From NCBI RefSeq assembly GCF_002929505.1, contig NZ_PJJL01000072.1, positions 248,001 to 312,000 of the forward strand: 64,000 bases of DNA. The letters are read 5' to 3'. Position numbers and translations under genes: made by a program. Shown here one piece after another: positions 51,052 through 60,431 of this stretch (position 1 is the stretch's first letter; each line of letters opens with the position of its first letter). Origin of the DNA: Cryobacterium sp. Y57 (GTDB taxonomy: Bacteria > Actinomycetota > Actinomycetes > Actinomycetales > Microbacteriaceae). A model generated the notes under the pieces. It saw only the letters and a list, made by a program, of their open reading frames with translations. It did not search any database and was not told where the DNA came from.

Positions 51052-53343
51052 TCAGGCTCGAGGAAAACGCGTCTGCGCCTTTGTCAGATATTCCGCACTG
51101 CTCAGCACGGCCGAGCGAACTGCCTGATTGCCGTGGGCGATCACCAGAGGCGTCCAACTGCGGATACCTGCGGGATCGCTACCGCGGTTGAGAAACAGCT
51201 CGTAGACAATCGCGATACGTTCGGCGGCTGACTCTTCAGAATTCCAGATTCCGTTGACGGCCCTGGCCGTTCCGTAGAGCCGCACCTGTTCAGCCCAATA
51301 AGACAATTCGCTGGGGCCAGCCGCCCGCACCAGGAGATCCTGGTACAGCACAGTCGTGAAGCCGGAAGGGGTAGAACCGGCGCGTTCGTAGTATTCGAGG
51401 CTCTTCATGAACGTCATCTGCACTTCGTCGACGGTCGCAGTTCCGATATGGATGCGATTGAGCCAATCGTTGAGGCCAGCCTGATCGTACTCGCGGTGCA
51501 AAACGGTTCGATACGCCAGCTTGATCTGGCCGACGAGATATTCATCACTGTTCAGCACGGAATTGGCGACCCGCGTTACCGGCCAGCCCTGCTCCAGCAG
51601 GGAGTACCGCCAGGCGTTCAAACCGCCAGCATCGGGGGTGCGCCCCAGCACGTCGTCGTACACCGCGTAGATTAGCGCCGTGGCGCTGTCAGACGCGGTT
51701 GGGGGCGTCCGGGCCGGAGTCGTCTCCGGCCCAGACGCGGTTGGGGGTGTCTGGGCCGGAGTCGTCTCCGGTGTTGTTGTGACAGCAATGGGCCCGCCCC
51801 ACGTGCCGGCACCAATGCGGTTCACGGCGGCGACCCGGTAGAAGTACGTTGTATTTGCCGTCACCGATGCCATCTGGTGAGACAGGCGCACGCCGGATCT
51901 TTCGTCCAGCACCGTGGACCAGGTCGTCCCGTCGGTCGACGCCTGCAGGCGATAGCCCAAAACCGTGTTGCCGGTCCCATCTGCCGTGTTCCACTGCACC
52001 AGCCCGCCAGAGGATGCCGCCAGCCCACCGGGTGCGCTCGGCAGGAACGGCGTTCGCAATACGAGGTTGGCTGACGTTGAGCTGGCTGCGGTCGCGTATC
52101 CCGACCCAAAGCGAATTGTTGAATTCAGCGGCTGATCGCGGGTCGACACGAGAACGTCCCTCTGGGCGGATGACAGCAGCGCCGAAGTCGTCTCGGAGGG
52201 AGTGGCCGTGGGGTGCTCAGCCAGGTAAACCGCTGCCGTACCGGCGGCCACCGGGGCTGCAAACGAGGTGCCGCTCACTACGGTCTCGCGAGAATCAGTG
52301 GCTGACGTTAGCACGCCCAAGCCCGGCGCAAACAGATCGACGCAGGAACCCGCGTTGGAAAAGTATGCCCGCCCTTCGAGGCCAACGCCACCGACCGCTG
52401 GGTCAAGGGCGCCGACCGTGAACGCCGTCGGTACACGGGCCGGTACAACTTGGCAGGCGTCGGGAACGTCTGCACCATCGGTAACGTTTGGTCCATCGGA
52501 GGCGTCTGCGTTATAGGCATCGTCTGGGACGACGGCATCGTTGCCTGCTGCGATCGTCACAAAGAACCCTGCCGCGACGGCATTCTCAACGGCACTGTCC
52601 AGCGGCAGGAAGTCGGGATCCTTCGTTGTGTCGAGGGCGCCGAGGCTGAGGTTGATGACGCCGGGGGTGCCAGCTGGATGAGTCGACATGATCCAGTTGA
52701 GGCCTGCGATGATGTCAGATCCGGCACCGACTCCGCTGCAGTCCATTACCCGAACGGGAACGACCGTTGCTCGCTTGGCCGCTCCGTACACGGTGCCGGC
52801 GGCCGTGGCGGCGACGGCGGTGCCATGGCCGTTGCAGTCCGTGCCGCTGATGCCCGCGATCGCGTCAAATCCCGACGTCACGCGTCCTGAAAGATCAGTT
52901 ATATTCCGTTGCACCCCGGTGTCGACGACGTAGATGCGAACGCCCACTCCTGCGGAGGCCGGATACCAGTACTCCTGATTTGTGCTCGCGGCGTGTGTCG
53001 TTGCCAAATATTGATCGAGGCGGTCGAGTTGCCACGGAGCGTCGCTTTGTATATCACTGATCGACAACGTCACATCTTTGGCGACGACCACCCCCGGTTC
53101 GGCATCGAGCAGGGCTGCCTGATCGGGCGTGAGTTCCACAATGGCGCTCACCACCTCGTTCAGAACCTCGGCGTCGGCGGTTGGCACGGCGGCAAGAGCC
53201 TCCTCCAGCACAACCAGCGAGGTTGCGTCTACGAGATATCGCTCGGGCTCCGTGGTTGCAGCCGCGGGGGCTCCGACGCCCGCCACGACAACGCCGGTGC
53301 ACAACAGGATCGCCGAGAGCATCGGCCGAATTCGGTGGAACAT
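51052..53343 (-). CDS. Secreted subtilase (S8) with Fn3 and DUF4214 modules
   Basis: A 763-residue exported protease. The signal peptide is about 1-29, an inhibitor-I9-like propeptide follows to about 100, and the S8 catalytic domain carries D141 (YVVDTGV), H173 (NGHGTAVA), oxyanion N268 and S360 (GTSFAAPVA). An Asp-rich insertion (about 273-297) could bind calcium. A fibronectin type III domain (about 435-530) leads to a duplicated 14-residue Thr/Pro linker and then three DUF4214-like repeats ([22 protein letters not shown] and similar) to the end. GGAG precedes the ATG. It probably supplies peptides to the POT transporter next door. Confidence 0.93.
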   Translation of the reverse strand: MFHRIRPMLSAILLCTGVVVAGVGAPAAATTEPERYLVDATSLVVLEEALAAVPTADAEVLNEVVSAIVELTPDQAALLDAEPGVVVAKDVTLSISDIQSDAPWQLDRLDQYLATTHAASTNQEYWYPASAGVGVRIYVVDTGVQRNITDLSGRVTSGFDAIAGISGTDCNGHGTAVAATAAGTVYGAAKRATVVPVRVMDCSGVGAGSDIIAGLNWIMSTHPAGTPGVINLSLGALDTTKDPDFLPLDSAVENAVAAGFFVTIAAGNDAVVPDDAYNADASDGPNVTDGADVPDACQVVPARVPTAFTVGALDPAVGGVGLEGRAYFSNAGSCVDLFAPGLGVLTSATDSRETVVSGTSFAAPVAAGTAAVYLAEHPTATPSETTSALLSSAQRDVLVSTRDQPLNSTIRFGSGYATAASSTSANLVLRTPFLPSAPGGLAASSGGLVQWNTADGTGNTVLGYRLQASTDGTTWSTVLDERSGVRLSHQMASVTANTTYFYRVAAVNRIGAGTWGGPIAVTTTPETTPAQTPPTASGPETTPARTPPTASDSATALIYAVYDDVLGRTPDAGGLNAWRYSLLEQGWPVTRVANSVLNSDEYLVGQIKLAYRTVLHREYDQAGLNDWLNRIHIGTATVDEVQMTFMKSLEYYERAGSTPSGFTTVLYQDLLVRAAGPSELSYWAEQVRLYGTARAVNGIWNSEESAAERIAIVYELFLNRGSDPAGIRSWTPLVIAHGNQAVRSAVLSSAEYLTKAQTRFPRA
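51691..51771 (-). repeat. 42-base tandem repeat in the subtilase linker
   Basis: Copies beginning at 51691 and 51733 differ at two bases over 39. They encode [14 protein letters not shown] and [14 protein letters not shown]. In-frame duplication lengthens the linker before the DUF4214 repeats. Confidence 0.85.
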
Positions 53344-53490
53344 GGAAACTCCGACTGCTCAGGGGCACTCAAACGGGTGGCCAACGTTGCGACACAGCGC
53401 TTGAGAAGTCTACCGACCTGCTTGCGAAACCATCAGAGACCAACGTGAATGTCTTCATTGACATGCTCGCCAATAGCGCCGTGCCGGCGC

Positions 53491-53560
53491 CGCGGCGCGC
53501 GCAAAATAGGGGATGCCGCGCTGGGGGACCGGGGTGGGGGCGAGGATGAGCTCGCCCGTG
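53491..53560 (-). pseudogene. Relic fragment of a second 2-hydroxyacid dehydrogenase
   Basis: These 70 bases match 50601-50670, inside the dehydrogenase gene, at 59 of 70 positions without gaps and in the same orientation. The minus-strand translation TGELILAPTPVPQRGIPYFARAA corresponds to TAELTLALILASQRGIPDFVRAA of the intact enzyme. Similarity stops sharply on both sides. It sits in the 282-base gap between the subtilase and transporter genes. Confidence 0.75.
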
Positions 53561-53625
53561 CGCGCCATCCACCTCTCGGGTATTCGTCTCCGGCCGGTAG
53601 TCGGCGTGGTTGGTACCATTGTCTA

Positions 53626-55092
53626 ATGAGTAAAGTCGTCGGCCGCGCTGCTGTCCATGAGGACCGAGCCTTCTTCGGGCAGCCGCGATCACTCGCCAAT
53701 ATCTTCGGCGTCGAGATGTGGGAGCGTTTTTCGTTCTACGGTATGCAGGGCATCCTCCTGTTGTACCTGTACTTCTCGGCCGCCGACGGCGGCCTCGGCA
53801 TTGCCCAGACCACGGCAGCCGGCATCGTGGGCGCGTACGGTGGTGGCGTCTACCTGTCGACCATTCTCGGCGCCTGGGTCGCCGATCGTCTTCTTGGCTC
53901 CGAGCGGGTGCTGTTCTATAGCGCCATCGTCATCATGCTCGGTCACATTGCCCTGGCCGTCGTGCCGGGGGTCGGCGGTCTCATAACCGGCCTCCTTCTG
54001 ATCGCCGTCGGCAGCGGAGGGCTCAAGGCCAACGCGACGTCTGTCGTCGGTGCGCTCTACGCCCCGGATGACCCCCGGCGAGACGCCGGTTTCTCGTTGT
54101 TCTACCTCGGCATCAACCTCGGCGCGTTTGCCGGACCGATCCTCACCGGGTTGCTGCAGACCAAGATCGGATTTCATTATGGTTTTGGACTCGCCGCTGT
54201 AGGTATGGCGATCGGTTTGACCCAATACTCGTTCGGCCGCAAACGGCTGCCGGATACTGCCCGATTGGTACCGGATCCCCTCCCGCGATCCCGCTGGCGC
54301 GGCTATGCCTACGGGGCAGTACTGACGGTCGTCGTCATCGTCGTGCTCGTGCTGATCGGCGTGATCACCGCACGCAATCTGGTCACGATCGTGATTGGGT
54401 TGACCGTTTTCGCCGCGGTCGCTTATTTCGCGGTGATTCTCACAAACCGGCAGATCACTCCGGTAGAACGCAAACGTGTCTACGCCTTCATCCCGCTTTT
54501 CGTGGCCAGCACCGCGTTCTGGTCGCTGTACCAGCAACAGTTCACGGTCGTCACGATCTATTCCGCAGAGCGGCTTGACCGGGCTCTGTTCGGCTGGGAG
54601 ATGCCGGTGCCCTGGGTGCAGTCCATCAACCCCGTCTTCATCATCGTGCTCTCCGGCCTCTTCGCCGCTCTGTGGACCAGGTGGGGCTCGAGGCAGCCGT
54701 CTACGCCGATGAAGTTCGCGGTCGGAACCGCGGTCATGGGGGCCGCTTTCCTGTTGTTTCTGCCGTTTGCCGGCGGCGCGGCGAATTCGACGCCGCTACT
54801 GGCGATGATTGGCATTTTGCTGGTCTTCACGGTTGCGGAGCTTCTGCTTTCACCGGTTGGGCTCTCCATCGCCACCAAACTCGCACCCGCGGTGTTCAAA
54901 ACCCAGATGGTTGCGCTGTTCTTTCTCTCGGTCGCGCTCGGCTCTGCCGTGTCTGGGGTGCTCGCCGCCTGGTACGCGACGGCGCCCGAGCGACTTTACT
55001 TCGGCGTTCTCGGCGGCATCGCGATCGTGCTGGGGCTCATGCTCGCCCTGGTCGCCCGCCCGGTGCTGCGCTTGATGGGCGGGGTGCGCTAG
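53626..55092 (+). CDS. POT-family proton-coupled oligopeptide transporter
   Basis: A 488-residue MFS protein of the PTR2/POT group with about 14 helices. Signatures are the N-terminal FGVEMWERFSFYGMQGILLLYL (the ExxERFSYYG-type helix-1 motif), GAWVADRLLGSERVL, and FSLFYLGINLGAFAGPILTGLL. It imports di- and tripeptides with protons. ATG 53626 is chosen because TACCAT lies six bases upstream; the long frame before it runs through the dehydrogenase relic. Confidence 0.93.
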   Translation: MSKVVGRAAVHEDRAFFGQPRSLANIFGVEMWERFSFYGMQGILLLYLYFSAADGGLGIAQTTAAGIVGAYGGGVYLSTILGAWVADRLLGSERVLFYSAIVIMLGHIALAVVPGVGGLITGLLLIAVGSGGLKANATSVVGALYAPDDPRRDAGFSLFYLGINLGAFAGPILTGLLQTKIGFHYGFGLAAVGMAIGLTQYSFGRKRLPDTARLVPDPLPRSRWRGYAYGAVLTVVVIVVLVLIGVITARNLVTIVIGLTVFAAVAYFAVILTNRQITPVERKRVYAFIPLFVASTAFWSLYQQQFTVVTIYSAERLDRALFGWEMPVPWVQSINPVFIIVLSGLFAALWTRWGSRQPSTPMKFAVGTAVMGAAFLLFLPFAGGAANSTPLLAMIGILLVFTVAELLLSPVGLSIATKLAPAVFKTQMVALFFLSVALGSAVSGVLAAWYATAPERLYFGVLGGIAIVLGLMLALVARPVLRLMGGVR

Positions 55093-55153
55093 TGCCCGCT
55101 CGCCGAAATCGGCGGTGTGAGGCCGGCACCCGGCAACGGTACCCACGCAGCGG

Positions 55154-56551
55154 CTAGCGCGGCACTGTGGCCTCGACGATGGCGATTTCTCGCGTCGCGG
55201 TTTCGCGGTTGCGTTCGGCGGCGTGCTCGCGGTCCAGGTCTGGGGCAATGTCCAAGGCGGCGTGCTCGTCCTCGTGCTTGGTCGCAGCCACCGCACGCCC
55301 GTCGCCAGCATGCCGCACGCGCACCCGTGGTGACGAGAACGGATGCAGCTGCACCCGCAACCGGCGATAGCGCACCATCCAGAACAATATGACGGCTGCC
55401 GCCGACAGGCCGGAGAGCGCTGCGAGGCCGAGCGCCCAACGCGGGCCGAAGGCATCCGCTACCCAACCGACGAGCGGCGCGCCGAGGGGAGTGCCGCCGA
55501 CGAAGATGGCCATGTAGAGCGCCATCACCCGGCCGCGCATCTCGGGCCTCGTCGTGGTCTGCACGTACGCGTTCGCGGTCGTCATCAGGGTGAGTGAGGA
55601 TAGACCGACCAGTGTGAGAGATATGGCGAAAGTGGCATATGTTGGCATGATCGCCGACAGTGCGCACGCAATGCCGAACAGAGCGGTGCCGAGCACGATG
55701 AGGCGCAGCCGGGCACGGCTCCGTCGGGCAGCGAGCAGAGCGCCGATGACGGCGCCGATGGCCATGATCGAACTGAGCAAGCCAAATTCCGCAGCCCCCC
55801 GGCCGAACTCGATTGTGGCCATGGTCGACGTGAAGATGGCGAAGTTCAGGCCGAACGTGCCGATCAGAAAGACTGCGATCATGACGACCACGATGTCGGA
55901 ACGTCCGCGCACATAGCGGAAGCCAGCCAACAGCTGCCCACGCTCGCGGGAGATCGTCGGTTGGCGACGCAGTTGGTGCGTGCGCAGCAGGGTCATCGCG
56001 AAGACGGTCGCTGCGAAGGTAACCGCGTTGATCATGAACACCCAGCCCGCACCGACGGCAACCGTGAGCAGTCCGGCGGCGGCCGGACCGATCAAGCGTG
56101 CGCCGTGGAATGAAGCGGAATTGAGTGCGACAGCGTTGGACAGTTGGTCTTCAGCGACGAGTTCGGAGACGAAAGCTTGGCGGGCCGGCGCGTCGATCGC
56201 CGCGACGATGCCGAGGCCGAAGGCGAAGAGGTAGACGTGCCAGAGCTCGGCCACCTCGAGCACGGTCAGAATACCCAGGCCGAGGGCCAGCAATCCCATC
56301 AGGGTCTGGGTGAGAATGAGCAGCTTGCGCCGGTTGAACCGGTCGGCGATCAGCCCGGACCAGGGCATGAGCAGCAGCATCGGGCCGAGTTGCAAAGCCA
56401 TAGTGATGCCGACCGCGGTCGCGTTGTAGTTGGTGAGCTCGGTCAGCACGATCCAGTCCTGGGCGGTGCGCTGCATCCAGGTACCGATGTTCGACACCAA
56501 AGCTCCGGCGAACCAGATGCGGTAATTGACGACGCTCAGCGAGCGGAACAT
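55154..56551 (-). CDS. MFS transporter (EntS-like exporter)
   Basis: A 465-residue twelve-helix major-facilitator protein: MFRSLSVVNYRIWFAGALVSNIGTWMQRTAQDWIVL, GLIADRFNRRKLLILTQ (motif A) and IDAPARQAFVSELVAEDQLSNAVALNSASFHGARLIGPA identify the EntS/DUF894 branch, usually drug or siderophore exporters. A charged cytoplasmic tail follows helix 12. ATG 56551, five bases after the marR stop, fits the family start better than TTG 56560. It is co-transcribed with marR, which suggests substrate-inducible export. Confidence 0.9.
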   Translation of the reverse strand: MFRSLSVVNYRIWFAGALVSNIGTWMQRTAQDWIVLTELTNYNATAVGITMALQLGPMLLLMPWSGLIADRFNRRKLLILTQTLMGLLALGLGILTVLEVAELWHVYLFAFGLGIVAAIDAPARQAFVSELVAEDQLSNAVALNSASFHGARLIGPAAAGLLTVAVGAGWVFMINAVTFAATVFAMTLLRTHQLRRQPTISRERGQLLAGFRYVRGRSDIVVVMIAVFLIGTFGLNFAIFTSTMATIEFGRGAAEFGLLSSIMAIGAVIGALLAARRSRARLRLIVLGTALFGIACALSAIMPTYATFAISLTLVGLSSLTLMTTANAYVQTTTRPEMRGRVMALYMAIFVGGTPLGAPLVGWVADAFGPRWALGLAALSGLSAAAVILFWMVRYRRLRVQLHPFSSPRVRVRHAGDGRAVAATKHEDEHAALDIAPDLDREHAAERNRETATREIAIVEATVPR

Positions 56552-56556
56552 GGCAC

Positions 56557-57057
56557 TCAACTGTCGGCGAGCTCCTTCATTATCAGGGTCGCCGCGGCGA
56601 GAACGCGGTGCTGTTCGGGGCTGAGCCGGGCGACGCGCTGCACCAGCCAGGCATCTCGCCGCTTGCGCGTTTCGGTCATCATCGCGCGCGCGGCATCCGT
56701 TGTGGCGAGCACGATCTTGCGGCCATCGAGCGTGGAATCGGTGCGGGTCACGAGGCCGGCATCAACGAGACATTTGACCGTGCGGGTCATCGAGGGCGGG
56801 GTGACCCGTTCGAATTCGCTGAGCTCGGTGAGCGTCAGTGGGCCGTGTAAGTAAAGCACGCCGAGTGCCGAAAACTGGCCGCTACCCAACTCGTTTTCGG
56901 CCTTCTCCTGCCGCAGGCGGCGAGCTAGGCGCCCATTGGCCAGCCGAAATTCGTGGCTGATCTCCGAGGTGTTATTCGCCGCCTGGTCAGAGCGTGCCGA
57001 TGGCTGGGCCTTGACGACGCCCAGGGCTGCGGTTTTCGGGTGTATGCGCGATTCCAT
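56557..57057 (-). CDS. MarR-family regulator
   Basis: A 166-residue winged-helix repressor with FSALGVLYLHGPLTLTELSEFERVTPPSMTRTVKCLVDAGLVTRTDSTLDGRKIVLATTDAARAMM, the typical MarR core with the DGRK wing. It precedes the MFS gene on the same strand and is likely its repressor. Palindromic TTAGC/GCTAA repeats upstream are the probable binding site. Confidence 0.92.
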   Translation of the reverse strand: MESRIHPKTAALGVVKAQPSARSDQAANNTSEISHEFRLANGRLARRLRQEKAENELGSGQFSALGVLYLHGPLTLTELSEFERVTPPSMTRTVKCLVDAGLVTRTDSTLDGRKIVLATTDAARAMMTETRKRRDAWLVQRVARLSPEQHRVLAAATLIMKELADS

Positions 57058-57076
57058 ATATCATTAGCATAGCAAA

Positions 57077-57089
57077 TTAGCCTCGCTAA
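57077..57089. promoter_or_regulatory. MarR operator candidate TTAGC-CTC-GCTAA
   Basis: A perfect 5-base dyad with a three-base spacer, 19 bases before the marR start; another TTAGC lies at 57064-57068. On the minus strand TATGCT lies eight bases before the ATG, so the dyad flanks the promoter. It is also within 50 bases of the divergent lipase start and may influence both. Confidence 0.5.
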
Positions 57090-57138
57090 GTACATTATTG
57101 CATTGAGCGTGCGGGGCACAACGGGGCAGACTAGCCTC

Positions 57139-57987
57139 GTGCCCACATATACGGATGCCGCCGGTTTGGTTATCACCTACTACGTTTGGCCGGTCCCGGC
57201 CCCCCGAGCCGTGATCCAGCTCGCCCACGGTGTCGGCGAACACGCCCAGCGGTACGCGGCGCTCGCCGCCGACCTCAATCGGGCTGGTTACACGGTCTAC
57301 GCTGACGATCACCTCGGTCACGGCCAGACCGGACTTGCCCAGCACAGCGGCGATCACACCAGGCTTGGTCGGCTCGGCGCCGGCGGGCTGCGCTCGGCAG
57401 TGGCCGGCGTCTACCAGTTGAGTGGAATCATCCGCTCGGAGCAGCCAGCCCTGCCCCTCGTGTTGCTCGGGCACAGCTGGGGATCGTTCATGGTGCAGAT
57501 GATCGTCAACGAGCACGCGGCCGAGTACGATGCCATCGTGCTCTCCGGAACCGCCTACCGCTGGCCTGGCTACCTCGATGGCGGCGACCTGAACCGCAGG
57601 CATAAGGCACTGGGCACTACCGGGGTCGAGTGGCTCAGCCGTGACCCGGCCGTCGCCGCAACCTTCGTGGCCGACCCGCTCACCACGGCGACGCCGCTCG
57701 TGAAGCTGTTCGGCATTCGCGAGGCCGCGCGCCTGTTCGGTCGCCCGGCGCGTGGTCTGCCCGGTGGCCTGCCGCTGCTCGTGCTCGTCGGCGGTGACGA
57801 TACCGTCGGCGGGGAACGCAGTGCGCTCAAGCTGGTGAACTCCTACATTCAGCGTTCCGGGCTGCGGGACGTACGCGTGATCGTGTACCCGGGCGCTCGG
57901 CACGAAGTTTTCAACGAGATTAACCGCGACGAAGTCATCGGCGACCTCGTGGACTGGCTCGACGAGCGCTTGACCGCCGTAGGCTGA
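57139..57987 (+). CDS. Monoacylglycerol-lipase-like alpha/beta hydrolase
   Basis: A 282-residue serine hydrolase of the Hydrolase_4 group: AVIQLAHGVGEHAQRYAALAADLNRAGYTVYADDHLGHGQT, nucleophile in LLGHSWGSFM, Asp in LVGGDDTVGG and His in YPGARHEVFNE. Family members cleave monoacylglycerols or lysophospholipids. GTG 57139 is favoured over upstream TTG 57103 because CAGACT (57127-57132) precedes it by six bases. Confidence 0.92.
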   Translation: MPTYTDAAGLVITYYVWPVPAPRAVIQLAHGVGEHAQRYAALAADLNRAGYTVYADDHLGHGQTGLAQHSGDHTRLGRLGAGGLRSAVAGVYQLSGIIRSEQPALPLVLLGHSWGSFMVQMIVNEHAAEYDAIVLSGTAYRWPGYLDGGDLNRRHKALGTTGVEWLSRDPAVAATFVADPLTTATPLVKLFGIREAARLFGRPARGLPGGLPLLVLVGGDDTVGGERSALKLVNSYIQRSGLRDVRVIVYPGARHEVFNEINRDEVIGDLVDWLDERLTAVG

Positions 57988-57991
57988 TTGC

Positions 57992-59044
57992 ATGCATGGT
58001 GAATATAAGGTTCCGGGCGGCAAACTGGTCGTCGTTGATCTCGATGTCGTCGATGATGTCATAACCAACTTTCGTCTGGCCGGAGACTTCTTTCTTGAGC
58101 CCGACGATGCCCTCGAAGACATCAATTCCGCGGTGAGCGGCCTCCCCGTCGGCAGTGCGACGGCCACGATCGCCGCTACGGTGCGCGGTGCGCTCCCCAG
58201 CGGTGCCATTCTGCTCGGATTCTCTCCGGAGGCCGTGGCCGTGGCGATTCGCCGTTCGCTGGCCCAGGCGAGCACCTGGCGGGACTACGACTGGCAGATC
58301 ATCCACTCGCAGGAGCCCGTCGCGCCCGTGCTGCAGATGGCCCTCGACGAGGTGCTCGCGACCGAGGTTGCGGAGGGACGCCGACAGCCCACACTCCGGA
58401 TCTGGGAGTGGAACGAACCGGCCGTCGTGATCGGCAGTTTTCAGTCGCTCAAGAACGAGGTCGACCCCGAGAATGCCGCCAAGTATGGCTTCACCGTGGT
58501 GCGGCGCATCAGTGGCGGCGGCGCCATGTTCATGGAGGCCGGCTCGGTCATCACGTATTCCATCTACGCGCCGACCGACCTCGTGCAGGGCATGAGCTTC
58601 GCAGACTCCTACGCTTTTCTCGACGAGTGGGTCATCACCGCTCTCAAATCCCTCGGCATCGACGCGCACTACGAGCCGCTCAACGACATCACGAGTCCCG
58701 GGGGCAAGATCGGCGGAGCGGCCCAGAAGCGTCTGGGAAGCGGAGCCGTGCTCCATCACGTCACCATGAGTTATGACATGGACGGTGAAAAAATGGTGCA
58801 GGTGCTGCGCATTGGCCGCGAAAAGCTCAGCGATAAGGGCATCACGAGCGCCGCCAAACGCGTCGACCCGCTGCGCAGTCAGACCGGTCTCACCCGCGCT
58901 GCGATCATCGACCGTATGAAAGAAACCTTCACCGGCCTGTACGGCGCCAGCGAGGGTGACGTCACCGCCGAGGAATACGCCAAGGCTACCGAGCTCGTCG
59001 CGAACAAATTCAGCACAGAGGCCTGGTTGGCCAGGGTTCCGTAA
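57992..59044 (+). CDS. Lipoate--protein ligase with N-terminal accessory domain
   Basis: A 350-residue enzyme attaching lipoate to 2-oxoacid dehydrogenase and GcvH domains. The order is reversed relative to E. coli LplA: the small accessory domain comes first (residues 1-85, MHGEYKVPGGKLVVVDLDV), followed by the catalytic domain with RRISGGGAMFMEAG and the lysine in GGKIGGAAQKR. TAGGCT lies six bases before ATG 57992, although the gap after the lipase stop is only four bases. Confidence 0.9.
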   Translation: MHGEYKVPGGKLVVVDLDVVDDVITNFRLAGDFFLEPDDALEDINSAVSGLPVGSATATIAATVRGALPSGAILLGFSPEAVAVAIRRSLAQASTWRDYDWQIIHSQEPVAPVLQMALDEVLATEVAEGRRQPTLRIWEWNEPAVVIGSFQSLKNEVDPENAAKYGFTVVRRISGGGAMFMEAGSVITYSIYAPTDLVQGMSFADSYAFLDEWVITALKSLGIDAHYEPLNDITSPGGKIGGAAQKRLGSGAVLHHVTMSYDMDGEKMVQVLRIGREKLSDKGITSAAKRVDPLRSQTGLTRAAIIDRMKETFTGLYGASEGDVTAEEYAKATELVANKFSTEAWLARVP

Positions 59045-59045
59045 A

Positions 59046-59073
59046 GCGCGCCGAACGGATGCTCGCGGCGCGC
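59046..59073. terminator. Hairpin between lipoate ligase and GNAT genes
   Basis: GCGCGCCG (59046-59053) pairs perfectly with CGGCGCGC (59066-59073) around a 12-base loop, starting two bases after the ligase stop. It separates convergent genes 50 bases apart and can act in either direction. Confidence 0.6.
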
Positions 59074-59093
59074 CCGCCAGCATCCGCCTGCCA

Positions 59094-59432
59094 CTACCGC
59101 CCGCGCGTCAGCAGGTCTTGGTAGTCAACGTGAGTGTCTATCCAGTGCGCCACGTACGAGCAGTCCGGCACGACGGCGAGATCGGTGCGAACGCGCACGT
59201 CGCCCAGCGCCTGCTCGACCAGGATGCTGGCGAGACCGTGTGTGCGTTGTGTCGGATCGACTTCGGTGTGGGTGAAGTGCACGGCCGTTGACGTCGTGGT
59301 GTAGTCAGCCCGTCCCACGGCCTCGTCGTCGAGCCACACCGTGTAGCGGCTCTGCCCTGGGTCGTGGCGTACTTCCACAGTCCCGGCATCGGCCAGGTTC
59401 TGCGAGTGGATGGTCGTCGATTCAGCAGTCAT
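59094..59432 (-). CDS. GNAT-like N-acetyltransferase (Acetyltransf_CG type)
   Basis: A 112-residue minimal acetyltransferase: RYTVWLDDEAVGRADYTTTSTAVHFTHTEVDPTQRTHGLASILVEQALGDVR, in which the Q/R-x-x-G-x-A-like pyrophosphate loop is replaced by QRTHGLAS, followed by VPDCSYVAHWIDTH, typical of the family. Substrate unknown. TAGTCT is six bases before the ATG on the minus strand. Confidence 0.88.
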   Translation of the reverse strand: MTAESTTIHSQNLADAGTVEVRHDPGQSRYTVWLDDEAVGRADYTTTSTAVHFTHTEVDPTQRTHGLASILVEQALGDVRVRTDLAVVPDCSYVAHWIDTHVDYQDLLTRGR

Positions 59433-59481
59433 CCGATCAGACTAAGCCGATGAGCGGCGCGCAGGCTGAAAGAATAGACAA

Positions 59482-60378
59482 ATGCCAAACGCGTGGACAC
59501 CGACCAGCCCGAGCCGTGTCATCCACGCCAACAACCTCGACGTGTTGCCGGGCCTGCCCGATGGTGCCTTCACCCTGATCTACCTCGACCCGCCGTTCAA
59601 CACCGGCCGCTCGCAGAAACGGCAGAGCACCACCTCCGTACGGTCGGTCTCCGCCGACGGCTCGCACGCGGTCGGCACGATCACGGGGTTCAAGGGCCAG
59701 CGTTACGAGCGCATCAAGGGTGACCTGCTGGGCTACGACGATCAGTTCGAAGATTATTGGGCCTTTCTGGAACCGCGCCTGATCGAGGCCTGGCGCCTGC
59801 TCACCGACGACGGCACACTCTATCTGCACCTCGACTACCGCGAAGCGCACTATGCCAAGGTGCTGCTCGACGCCCTGTTCGGCCGGGAATGCTTTCTCAA
59901 CGAACTCATCTGGGCTTACGACTACGGTGCGAAATCCAAGAACAAGTGGCCCACCAAGCACGACACGATTTTGGTCTACGTGAAGAATCCGGCCCGGTAT
60001 TACTTCGACTCCACGACCGTCGACCGGGAGCCGTACATGGCGCCGGGCCTGGTCACGCCCGAAAAAGTGGCCAAGGGAAAACTGCCGACGGATGTCTGGT
60101 GGCATACGATCGTCTCCCCCACCGGCAAGGAGAAAACCGGCTACCCCACGCAGAAACCGATCGGAATTCTGCGTCGCATTATCCAGGCGTCCAGCCGTGA
60201 GGGAGATTGGGTGCTCGACTTCTTTGCCGGCAGCGGCACCACCGGCGCGGTTGCTGCCGCGCTCGACCGACGCTTCGTGCTCATCGACCAGAACCGGGAG
60301 GCGTTCAACGTGATGCGGGCCAGGTTTGCGCCGGTTTCCGGCGTTCAATTTCTTGAGACAACCGCCCGGAACCACTGA
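59482..60378 (+). CDS. Orphan beta-class site-specific DNA methyltransferase
   Basis: A 298-residue amino-methyltransferase. Catalytic motif IV DPPF (LIYLDPPFNTGRS, about residue 35) precedes the AdoMet motif FAGSGTTGAVA (about residue 250), the order that defines the beta class; TQKP (YPTQKPIGILRRII) lies just before motif I. The product is N6-adenine or N4-cytosine methylation; DPPF/DPPY alone does not decide. No restriction endonuclease, specificity subunit or phage gene is nearby. AAGAAT lies six bases before ATG 59482. Confidence 0.9.
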   Translation: MPNAWTPTSPSRVIHANNLDVLPGLPDGAFTLIYLDPPFNTGRSQKRQSTTSVRSVSADGSHAVGTITGFKGQRYERIKGDLLGYDDQFEDYWAFLEPRLIEAWRLLTDDGTLYLHLDYREAHYAKVLLDALFGRECFLNELIWAYDYGAKSKNKWPTKHDTILVYVKNPARYYFDSTTVDREPYMAPGLVTPEKVAKGKLPTDVWWHTIVSPTGKEKTGYPTQKPIGILRRIIQASSREGDWVLDFFAGSGTTGAVAAALDRRFVLIDQNREAFNVMRARFAPVSGVQFLETTARNH

Positions 60379-60431
60379 GATTTCGCAGTCTCACCGAGCC
60401 CTGGCAGGGTGCAACGTACGACGACAGCTCT

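Noticed and set aside
53449-53625. 59-residue N-terminal extension of the peptide transporter
   Set aside because: The extension reads antisense through the dehydrogenase relic, is not transporter-like, and TACCAT-N6-ATG marks the start at 53626.
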